Shown one piece after another: positions 1-5,134 of a stretch of 6,835 nucleotides of DNA (its first letter is position 1; each line of letters begins with the position of its first letter). The position numbers were made by a program, and so were the translations under genes. Under the pieces are notes generated by a model. That model did not search any database. It saw only the letters and a program-made list of their open reading frames with translations, and had not been told where the DNA came from. Source of the DNA: Bacillota bacterium (GTDB taxonomy: Bacteria; Bacillota; Dehalobacteriia; UBA4068); contig WRKD01000108.1 in assembly GCA_009778255.1 (NCBI GenBank), forward strand, positions 1 through 6,835, in the 5' to 3' direction.

Positions 1-30
1 AGTTCCGGAGGTGGCGGTGCGGGTAGATAG
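1..30 (+). CDS. Possible C-terminal tail of a glycine-rich protein (partial)
   Basis: Read in frame from base 1, the window opens with Ser-Ser-Gly-Gly-Gly-Gly-Ala-Gly-Arg and then a TAG stop at 28-30. A Gly/Ser-rich tail of this kind is typical of the C-terminus of TPM-domain (YgcG-like) membrane proteins and of other glycine-rich proteins. Only nine codons are visible, and other frames across this GC-rich stretch are also open for 20 to 30 codons, so the reading frame cannot be confirmed. Function is not assignable from this fragment. Confidence 0.25.
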   Translation, partial: SSGGGGAGR

Positions 31-132
31 TTCTACTTCCACAGGGGGCAGTAGACGGCGGGGATTGGTAAGATGATATGCAGGCGTGGCATGCAATCAT
101 GCTACGCATAGGCCAAAGCTCTCCCTGGGCTT
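23..132. other. GC-rich segment with three successive stem-loops
   Basis: Three inverted repeats lie between the left edge and the vapBC promoter. The first pairs GTAGA (23-27) with TCTAC (32-36). The strongest pairs GCGTGGCATG (84-93) with CATGCTACGC (98-107) around a CAAT loop, ten pairs including one G-U. The third pairs AAGCTC (116-121) with GGGCTT (127-132), including one T-G wobble. None is followed by a clean T-run, so none is a textbook intrinsic terminator. The segment could be the 3' region of an upstream transcript, a small structured RNA, or the end of a repeat element. I see no convincing gene in it. Confidence 0.4.
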
Positions 133-142
133 GAGTTTCTGC

Positions 143-171
143 TTGACGAGATTACTACTCGGATATATACT
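143..171 (+). promoter_or_regulatory. Sigma-A-type promoter of vapBC
   Basis: TTGACG (143-148) and TATACT (166-171) are separated by exactly 17 bp, five of six consensus matches in the -35 box and a good -10 box. The predicted start site is near 178, right at the vapB ribosome binding site, so the transcript would have almost no leader. A short inverted repeat, ATATA (163-167) and TATAT (172-176), spans the -10 box. VapB proteins autorepress by binding palindromes at their own promoters, so this is a plausible operator, although its simple A/T sequence makes the call weak. Confidence 0.75.
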
Positions 172-190
172 TATATTGAGGTGATGCTAA

Positions 191-430
191 ATGCAAACAG
201 CAAAAGTATTTCAAAACGGTAAAAGCCAAGCGGTACGATTACCAAAAGAGTTTCGCTTCAATTGCGCCGAAGTTGGTATTCAAAGGGTTGGACAGATGAT
301 ATGCCTTATTGAAAAAGATAAGGTATGGGATAATTTTATAAATACCGAACCTGCGACTGATGATTTTGTCGAGCTGGTACTTGCTGCGCGGAACAATCTT
401 AAGCCTGATTCTTTAAGGGTTGATCTATGA
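191..430 (+). CDS. vapB: VapB-type antitoxin, AbrB/SpoVT fold
   Basis: This is the antitoxin of a type II toxin-antitoxin pair. It binds and neutralises the VapC ribonuclease and, with it, represses its own promoter. At 79 residues it has the family's usual length. Residues 1-42 form the swapped-hairpin AbrB/SpoVT DNA-binding domain, with the family signature TAKVFQNGKSQAVRLPKEF at 3-21 and a second strand around EVGIQRVGQMICLIE (27-41). Residues 43-79 form an acidic tail expected to wrap around the toxin. The start is fixed by GAGGTGAT (178-185), which matches the 16S anti-Shine-Dalgarno sequence, five bases before the ATG. The stop codon overlaps the vapC start (ATGA), so the two are translationally coupled. 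The family call is secure; the identity of the exact operator is not. Confidence 0.93.
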   Translation: MQTAKVFQNGKSQAVRLPKEFRFNCAEVGIQRVGQMICLIEKDKVWDNFINTEPATDDFVELVLAARNNLKPDSLRVDL

Positions 431-831
431 TTTATATGCTTGATTCAAATACCTGTGCGTTTATCATGAATGAGCGTCACGGTGTAATTGAACGCTTCCG
501 CAAAGCTCTCCCGCTCGGAGTTGGCGTTTCATCAATCGTATTATCGGAGCTTGAATATGGAGTACGAAAGAGCTCTGCACAAGAGAGAAATCGTAATAAA
601 CTGAACAGCCTCTGCGCTCTTATAAGTATATATCCGTATGAAACCGCCGCAACCGCCGAATATGGGATAATTCGCAGTGAATTGGAGCGGCAAGGACAGG
701 TCATCGGTTCTTTAGATATGCTCATTGCCGCACATGCTAAATCGCTCGGATTGATATTTGTTACAAATAACACAGGCGAGTTTTCGCGGGTTGCCGGGCT
801 TGCTCTTGAGGATTGGGTAGAAAAAGATTAA
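427..831 (+). CDS. vapC: VapC-type toxin, PIN-domain ribonuclease
   Basis: This is the toxin of the pair, a Mg2+-dependent PIN-domain endoribonuclease of 134 residues, normal for VapC. The expected acidic active-site positions are present: Asp6 in MLDSN, Glu41 in SELEYG, Asp97 in IGSLDMLIAAHA, and the C-terminal strand motif FVTNNTGEFSRVAGL (111-125). The motifs resemble the Shigella/Salmonella VapC group, which cleaves initiator tRNA; whether this toxin shares that target is inference. No catalytic residue is missing, so the toxin is probably active and must be held by VapB. The ATG overlaps the vapB stop, and AAGGG (415-419) lies seven bases upstream. A later in-frame ATG (codon 4) would leave only one residue before Asp6, so the first ATG is preferred. 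Confidence 0.93.
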   Translation: MIYMLDSNTCAFIMNERHGVIERFRKALPLGVGVSSIVLSELEYGVRKSSAQERNRNKLNSLCALISIYPYETAATAEYGIIRSELERQGQVIGSLDMLIAAHAKSLGLIFVTNNTGEFSRVAGLALEDWVEKD

Positions 832-893
832 TAATATGTAGGACTTTTACTGATTTAGTTCGCGAGTATAAAGAAGTAGAGGAGGACAAGAGA

Positions 894-2015
894 ATGAAAT
901 ATAGAGTTTTGCTATGTATTTTTTTTATAATTTATTTCACTTCAACTGCCTGCACCATGTCGCCAACTGTAACCGATAATAATACTGATAATGAACAAAT
1001 TACTGCACTGCCAAATGATGAATTAAACATGGAAACATCAGGTATAAACGGAGAAATAGCCGACGATAATGCGGCTATCCAATGGGTTGAACCGGCTTTG
1101 GAGGCTTTGGTGCGCCAAGAACTGGATAAACCGGCGGGGGATATTTTCCAAAGCGACCTTGACTATGTTAAAACCATAAGATTGATCGGTGAAACTCATA
1201 TAGCTATTAATGATAGTTTTGGCTCTCGCGTACAATTACATGATTTGGATGATGCGGGGAAGCCGCTTAAGGACGGTACATATGAGTTGGATGGAAAGCA
1301 ATATATGCGTGGTTCTATTTCCAGCTTAGCAGATTTTGCCAACTTTCGAAATGTTGAGGATATACGGATTTACAAAAATGATTTACAAGATTTAAGCGGT
1401 TTGGCTTCTTTGGAAAAACTTGAATTCTTGCGGCTATCTGATTGCTCTATTTTCAGCATTGAAAGTTTGGAGAAACTGAGTCATATAAATTTTTTAGATT
1501 TGAGTTCAAATCAGATTACGGATATAGAGCCCTTATGTAAATTGGAGCAAGTATCGAACATTGGCTTGGGCAATAATAATATCACAAATTTTGACAAACT
1601 TTCTTTCGTTAAAAATTTGCAAATGTTATATATAGAATATAATCCTATTGATAATATTGAATTTATTAAGCATTTGGATAAATTGATTAGTTTTGGTATA
1701 ATCGGTACAGAAGTGGCAGATATTGCTGTGTTGGCTGAAAAACCAGAGCTATTATCCTTATATCTTAAAGATATGGATGTAGAAAGGCTTGATCTGAGGC
1801 CTTTGGTGACCCTGGACAAACTACTTGTTTTATCTGTTTCGCAAAATCGGGCCGAATTACTTGGCATACAAGTTATTGGTGGGTTTAAAGATTTAAAGGC
1901 GCTTACCATAGCCCCCAATGATATCAACATTTCCGAGGAAGATATTGACTGGCTGCGCGAGCAATTGCCCCATTGCCAAATTGTTTCGGATCCCAGTCAG
2001 CTAATAGTACAATAG
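894..2015 (+). CDS. Leucine-rich-repeat lipoprotein 1 (SDS22/internalin-type)
   Basis: This is a predicted surface lipoprotein of 373 residues. The hydrophobic signal peptide ends at a lipobox Cys20 (STAC), followed by an acidic Asn/Asp/Thr-rich linker to about 60. Residues 64-103 form the N-terminal cap common in clostridial LRR proteins (PALEALVRQELDKPAGDI). A non-repeat segment (104-140) precedes six LRR units of exactly 22 residues (150-281), two 24-residue units (282-329) and a C-terminal cap ending EEDIDWLREQLPHC (348-361). LRR solenoids bind proteins or glycans; the ligand is unknown. The start is the ATG eight bases after AGAGGAGG (878-885). A longer upstream reading with a TTG at 813 would overlap vapC and bury the signal peptide, so it is rejected. 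The gene lies 62 bp after vapC, and no good promoter of its own is visible. It is paralogous to the LRR gene at 3769-5082. Confidence 0.88.
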   Translation: MKYRVLLCIFFIIYFTSTACTMSPTVTDNNTDNEQITALPNDELNMETSGINGEIADDNAAIQWVEPALEALVRQELDKPAGDIFQSDLDYVKTIRLIGETHIAINDSFGSRVQLHDLDDAGKPLKDGTYELDGKQYMRGSISSLADFANFRNVEDIRIYKNDLQDLSGLASLEKLEFLRLSDCSIFSIESLEKLSHINFLDLSSNQITDIEPLCKLEQVSNIGLGNNNITNFDKLSFVKNLQMLYIEYNPIDNIEFIKHLDKLISFGIIGTEVADIAVLAEKPELLSLYLKDMDVERLDLRPLVTLDKLLVLSVSQNRAELLGIQVIGGFKDLKALTIAPNDINISEEDIDWLREQLPHCQIVSDPSQLIVQ

Positions 2016-2071
2016 TAACTTACGGGCTATTTTCATCAACAAAAAACATGAAGTTGCGAGCACGTATATAA

Positions 2072-2100
2072 AGGAAAAGCGTCTTTATCGCGCTTTTCTT
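2072..2100. other. A/T-rich stem-loop between LRR1 and SBP1
   Basis: GAAAAGCG (2074-2081) pairs perfectly with CGCTTTTC (2091-2098) around a nine-base loop, and two further weaker pairs extend the stem outward. On the + strand no T-run follows, so terminator function is doubtful; it may be a partial terminator or a processing or stability element after LRR lipoprotein 1. Confidence 0.4.
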
Positions 2101-2128
2101 CACACTCTGTCTTCTCGCATCTGGCATA

Positions 2129-2148
2129 TTGCGGGTGAAACCCGCTTT
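2129..2148 (-). repeat. 20-bp hairpin repeat element, copy 1 (inverted)
   Basis: GCGGGT (2131-2136) and ACCCGC (2140-2145) form a perfect six-pair stem with a GAA loop. Read on the minus strand with its flanks, this matches the hairpin at 3604-3623 in 18 of 20 positions, and the two differences exchange a G-C pair for a C-G pair. On the + strand the stem is followed by TTTAGTT and, four bases later, the SBP1 ribosome binding site, so it could also act as a weak attenuator or as a 5' stabiliser of the SBP1 message. Confidence 0.6.
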
Positions 2149-2151
2149 AGT

Positions 2152-2159
2152 TAAGGAGG
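2152..2159 (+). promoter_or_regulatory. Ribosome binding site of solute-binding lipoprotein 1
   Basis: TAAGGAGG is a full Shine-Dalgarno match six bases before the ATG at 2166. It fixes that start and sits six bases after the hairpin at 2131-2145, close enough for the structure to influence initiation. Confidence 0.85.
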
Positions 2160-2165
2160 CGTTAT

Positions 2166-3515
2166 ATGCAAAGGAGATTAATAGTTTACTTGGCGATAAT
2201 CCTCGTAATGACGCTGCTTCTAACCGCAGGCTGCCGTACTATACAAAACCGAGAAGATTCCGTAAGTGATATACCTTTTGAGGAAGAACAAAAGGTAAGC
2301 GAAAAGCAGATTCTTACTGTAGCGGTTTGTATGGATTATTATAAAATGGATCTCATTATAGAAAGATTTACCGCCTTGCATCCGGATGTAATAGTCGAGG
2401 TAGATAATTATAAGGGTGATGAAGAAAAATATAGGCTGCAAGTAAAAACCCAATTACTGTCTGGAACAGCAGCGGATATAATGGACGCAATGATATTTGA
2501 GGAGGAAAAACTCTCCGATAATGGATTGCTGGCCGATATCTATCCTTTGATGAAAAATGACCCGGATTTTAAAGAAAAAGATTACTTTATGAATGTGATC
2601 GATGCCATGGCTTATAAAGGCAAACTAATTATATTCCCTGCATGTTGGAGTTATAATACAATAGGCGTTAACAATCTGTTTTCTGCGGAGTTAATAAAAC
2701 GTTTTGCGGCTTATGAAACCATCAGTTACGGGCAATTGTATGATTTGTATAATAGCAGTGAAGAAACGGGCGGTCGCTCTTTATGCGAAAACATAGATCT
2801 TATTAGCGCGGTTATTGAAAATGCCAATAGCTTTATTGATTTAGAAAGCAAGCAATGCTATTTTAATACGCCTGAATTTATTGACTTTATCTGCAATGCC
2901 AAAAATTGCACCTCGCCGCGTAAAGCAGCAGACGGAGAGCTTGGCTTGAGGTTCGGCCCGAAATTATACCGCGCCGATCAGGAATACTATGCCAAGCAAT
3001 ATTTGTTCGCGGATGCTGCAAGCACCATACCCTTTTTTTTCTTTCCTTACTTAGAAGAAGAGGTTTTTACACATTATATACCCATAACCAACAAGCAGGG
3101 AAAAATTCTTCAATATTGTACAAAACGGCTTTGTATAAATGAGGCTTCCAAGAATAAAGGGCTGGCCTGGGAATTTATTAAATTCCTTACTACGCCTCAA
3201 GCGAATGAAAATATATATCAACCCAGCTTTTCTGTGAACAGAGAATTGTATAAGACTTCAATATCCTCAAATATTGCAGAATTTGTAGATGATTGGCGAA
3301 AAATGGGCCTTGAAATTGCTGGCGAAACAGCCGGGGTCGTTGAGGAAGTTATGGTAAAACTGGCTGTTTATAATGATATGCCAATGGAGAATACAAGAAT
3401 TGTACAATATGATATAATCGTTGATTTGTTAACATCTTTTTATAACGACGTCCTCACCGCCGAACAGGCAGCTTCTGAACTACAGAATAGATTTTCGCTG
3501 ATACTGATGGAATAG
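2166..3515 (+). CDS. Solute-binding lipoprotein 1 (ABC-type, family 1)
   Basis: This is a predicted extracellular solute-binding protein of 449 residues, the size of carbohydrate-type family-1 binding proteins. The signal peptide ends in lipobox LTAGC, with lipidated Cys23, and an acidic linker runs to about 47. The first lobe opens at ILTVAV (49-54), followed by the helix IIERFTALHPDV (64-75) and TQLLSGTAADIMDA (95-108). The C-terminal lobe carries the family signature NEASKNKGLAWEFIKFLTTP (325-344), then SVNRELYK and TAEQAASELQN (431-441). Family members normally deliver sugars or peptides to a membrane permease, but none is present nearby, so the ligand and any partner are unknown. Three cysteines (160, 231, 323) are shared with the paralogue at 5135-6544. 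An eight-T run (3033-3040) encodes a Phe cluster at 290-293. No promoter is evident; expression from upstream of LRR1 is likely. Confidence 0.88.
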   Translation: MQRRLIVYLAIILVMTLLLTAGCRTIQNREDSVSDIPFEEEQKVSEKQILTVAVCMDYYKMDLIIERFTALHPDVIVEVDNYKGDEEKYRLQVKTQLLSGTAADIMDAMIFEEEKLSDNGLLADIYPLMKNDPDFKEKDYFMNVIDAMAYKGKLIIFPACWSYNTIGVNNLFSAELIKRFAAYETISYGQLYDLYNSSEETGGRSLCENIDLISAVIENANSFIDLESKQCYFNTPEFIDFICNAKNCTSPRKAADGELGLRFGPKLYRADQEYYAKQYLFADAASTIPFFFFPYLEEEVFTHYIPITNKQGKILQYCTKRLCINEASKNKGLAWEFIKFLTTPQANENIYQPSFSVNRELYKTSISSNIAEFVDDWRKMGLEIAGETAGVVEEVMVKLAVYNDMPMENTRIVQYDIIVDLLTSFYNDVLTAEQAASELQNRFSLILME

Positions 3516-3603
3516 CAAAGAGCTGGCATTACCCGCAAGTTGTCAGGAGCTATTGGAGCCAAACTTATTATTATTTATTGTAGTTGTTGGGAACTAAGTG
3601 ACA

Positions 3604-3623
3604 AAAGCGGCTTTCAGCCGCAA
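3604..3623 (+). repeat. 20-bp hairpin repeat element, copy 2
   Basis: GCGGCT (3607-3612) and AGCCGC (3616-3621) form a perfect stem with a TTC loop, flanked by AAA and AA. It is the opposite-orientation partner of 2129-2148, differing only by one compensatory base pair. It lies in the gap between the two LRR/SBP cassettes and is not followed by a T-run. Confidence 0.6.
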
Positions 3624-3651
3624 GTGTTGAGTGTTGAATGTTGAGTGTTGA
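3624..3651 (+). repeat. Heptamer tandem array, four copies of GTGTTGA
   Basis: Four head-to-tail seven-base units occupy 3624-3630, 3631-3637, 3638-3644 and 3645-3651. Units 1, 2 and 4 are identical, and unit 3 begins with A instead of G. The array starts directly after the copy-2 hairpin and is non-coding. Such arrays can vary in copy number by slippage; no function is evident. Confidence 0.85.
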
Positions 3652-3659
3652 GTTGTGGA

Positions 3660-3680
3660 AGTTTTCGCGTAGCGAAAACT
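3660..3680. other. Perfect 9-bp stem-loop
   Basis: AGTTTTCGC (3660-3668) pairs perfectly with GCGAAAACT (3672-3680) around a GTA loop. It follows the heptamer array. There is no T-run on the + side, and on the minus side the stem is followed by CCACAAC, so it is probably a repeat-associated palindrome rather than a terminator. Confidence 0.5.
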
Positions 3681-3712
3681 GTTAAAACAAAAATATGCAG
3701 CTTAACGGCTTA

Positions 3713-3738
3713 AACAACTTGTTTTTTTAAAAGTTGTT
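3713..3738. other. Stem-loop with poly-T loop upstream of LRR2
   Basis: AACAACTT (3713-3720) and AAGTTGTT (3731-3738) form a perfect eight-pair stem enclosing a ten-base loop with seven Ts. It ends about 20 bases before the LRR2 ribosome binding site (GAGGG, 3759-3763). It may be a 5' leader structure of that transcript. The T-run is in the loop, not after the stem, so it is not a standard terminator. Confidence 0.4.
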
Positions 3739-3768
3739 GCAGGGTAAGTGACTAAATAGAGGGCGTAT

Positions 3769-5082
3769 ATGAATAGAAACTTTTTGCTTTTAGCGCCACT
3801 AGTTTGTTTTCTGTTTATTGTGGTAACCATAACCGGCTGCGCAATAGAAAATGTGGAACAATCTACAACCTCCTTGTCTGCATTTGAAGAGCGCTTGGAG
3901 GAACCTATGCCTGATACAGCTGAGCCAGAACCTATATTAAATGCAAGTGAGCAAAAATTTCCAGGATCGGCGTCTGAATCGGCAAATATACAATCAAACC
4001 CTACCGAAAGCAAAGCAGAAGCATTTCCTGCTTTTGACTGGGATGCGGTTGCCCAATGGAGGGAACCGGCGGTAGAAGCTCTGGTGCGGGAGAAATTGGG
4101 CAAAGTAAGCGGAGATATCATGCAGAGCGATTTGGATCATATTTGGGCTGTTGAATTGTTCGGCGATACCCATATCTATTTTAATGCCGACGGCGGCTAT
4201 GTTATGTGGAAAAGCATAGAAGGTTATTCCTATTTGGAAGAATCGTGGAATCCATCTAATATAGATATTGGTTTTAATGATGCTGAAGGAAATGAATATA
4301 AATCCGGTATTTACTCGGTAAATGAAGAACAATTTAAGCGCGGCTCTGTTTTAAGTTTAAAAGATTTCGGCAATTTTCGCAATTTACGATTTTTGCATGT
4401 TTATAAAAATAGTTTGCAGGATTTAGACGGTTTATCTGATCTGGAGAACTTAATTGAGCTTAAATTAACAGATAACGATATTTTTGACATTACAGCGCTC
4501 TCTTTGCTTACACAAATAGATTCTTTAAGGATTTATGGAGGATTAATTGAAGATATCACACCCCTAAGCAATCTTACCAGGCTTACTAAGTTATTTTTAA
4601 CCGAAAACCATATCAGCGATCTTAGTGCTTTAAGTTCACTTCATAATCTAAAATATTTAGTTCTAAAATCAAATCTTATTACAAATTTGAATGTAATTGA
4701 TTCATTTCCTGATTTAATGAATTTGAATTTAAGCGCTAACCCTATCTCCAGCCTGGAGATGATTAAAGGATTAGAACATTTGAGATACCTGTACTTCAGC
4801 AAAACATCAATTGATGATTTATCGCCTTTGAGCGGTAAAACCTCAATTATTGGCTTAACTATGGAGGATCTGAAAGTGAATAGCATAGACTTAATGCCGC
4901 TTTCTACTCTAAAAAGTTTAAAATCTCTATCTATTCATCAAGACCAGGCAGAAATGATTAATTTTCAAGTACTAGGTACACTTAAGAAACTGTTTTACTT
5001 GAATATTCTAAACAGCATAGGTGTTACCGATGAAGAATTCGATTGGCTGAAGCAAGAATTACCGGGATGCCCGTTGACGTAA
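3769..5082 (+). CDS. Leucine-rich-repeat lipoprotein 2 (SDS22/internalin-type)
   Basis: This 437-residue surface lipoprotein is a paralogue of the LRR protein at 894-2015. The signal peptide ends at lipobox ITGC, Cys24, followed by a long Glu/Pro/Ser/Ala-rich spacer to about 88. The N-terminal cap (97-136) matches the paralogue at 24 of 40 positions by eye, including EALVR and QSDLD. A larger non-repeat insert (137-192), rich in Gly, Tyr and Trp, precedes the LRRs: seven 22-residue units (202-355), two 24-residue units (356-403) and the C-terminal cap DEEFDWLKQELPGC (421-434). It thus has one more 22-residue unit than its paralogue. The start is the ATG five bases after GAGGG (3759-3763). The solute-binding gene follows after 52 bp, so the two are probably co-transcribed. 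Ligand unknown. Confidence 0.88.
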   Translation: MNRNFLLLAPLVCFLFIVVTITGCAIENVEQSTTSLSAFEERLEEPMPDTAEPEPILNASEQKFPGSASESANIQSNPTESKAEAFPAFDWDAVAQWREPAVEALVREKLGKVSGDIMQSDLDHIWAVELFGDTHIYFNADGGYVMWKSIEGYSYLEESWNPSNIDIGFNDAEGNEYKSGIYSVNEEQFKRGSVLSLKDFGNFRNLRFLHVYKNSLQDLDGLSDLENLIELKLTDNDIFDITALSLLTQIDSLRIYGGLIEDITPLSNLTRLTKLFLTENHISDLSALSSLHNLKYLVLKSNLITNLNVIDSFPDLMNLNLSANPISSLEMIKGLEHLRYLYFSKTSIDDLSPLSGKTSIIGLTMEDLKVNSIDLMPLSTLKSLKSLSIHQDQAEMINFQVLGTLKKLFYLNILNSIGVTDEEFDWLKQELPGCPLT

Positions 5083-5109
5083 TTTGATCTGCAAAACATA
5101 TTAAAGTAC

Positions 5110-5123
5110 GAATGAGGAATGAG
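5110..5123 (+). repeat. GAATGAG heptamer tandem giving two ribosome binding sites
   Basis: GAATGAG is repeated head to tail at 5110-5116 and 5117-5123. It creates two GAGG motifs: 5114-5117, eight bases before a GTG at 5126, and 5121-5124 (reading on as GAGGTG), ten bases before the ATG at 5135. Both starts are in the same frame, so the duplication leaves two credible initiation sites for solute-binding lipoprotein 2. Confidence 0.7.
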
Positions 5124-5134
5124 GTGTGAAGAAT

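Larger units (their letters stand above)
3582..3756 (+). repeat. Pair of 25-bp imperfect direct repeats, 150 bp apart
   Basis: Positions 3582-3606 and 3732-3756 share AGTTGTTG, a five-base variable core, TAAGTGAC, one mismatch and AAA at identical spacing, 19 of 25 positions. The start-to-start distance is exactly 150 bp. Between them lie the copy-2 hairpin, the GTGTTGA array and two more stem-loops. This could be a decayed small mobile element or a slipped duplication. The intergenic region it occupies contains no gene. Confidence 0.5.

Noticed and set aside
477..773. Minus-strand 98-residue frame inside vapC
   Set aside because: It is antisense to a PIN-domain gene with all catalytic residues intact and shows no recognisable domain.
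846..872. Possible promoter for LRR1 (TTTACT and TATAAA)
   Set aside because: The spacer is only 15 bp and the -35 box matches at four of six positions; read-through from the vapBC promoter is equally likely.
813..893. Longer N-terminus for LRR lipoprotein 1 starting at a TTG
   Set aside because: It overlaps vapC, has no well-placed ribosome binding site and would put 27 charged residues in front of a clear lipoprotein signal peptide; the ATG at 894 has a strong Shine-Dalgarno sequence.
3523..3546. Terminator after solute-binding lipoprotein 1
   Set aside because: CTGGCA and TGTCAG pair over six bases with one wobble around a 12-base loop, but no T-run follows, so it is not supportable as an intrinsic terminator.
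3582..3756. CRISPR array
   Set aside because: There are only two imperfect repeats with one 125-bp interval and no cas genes; this does not fit a repeat-spacer array.
3702..4332. Minus-strand open frames over the LRR2 5' region
   Set aside because: They lie antisense to a well-supported lipoprotein gene, have low-complexity or Ser/Phe-rich translations typical of shadow frames, and lack ribosome binding sites.
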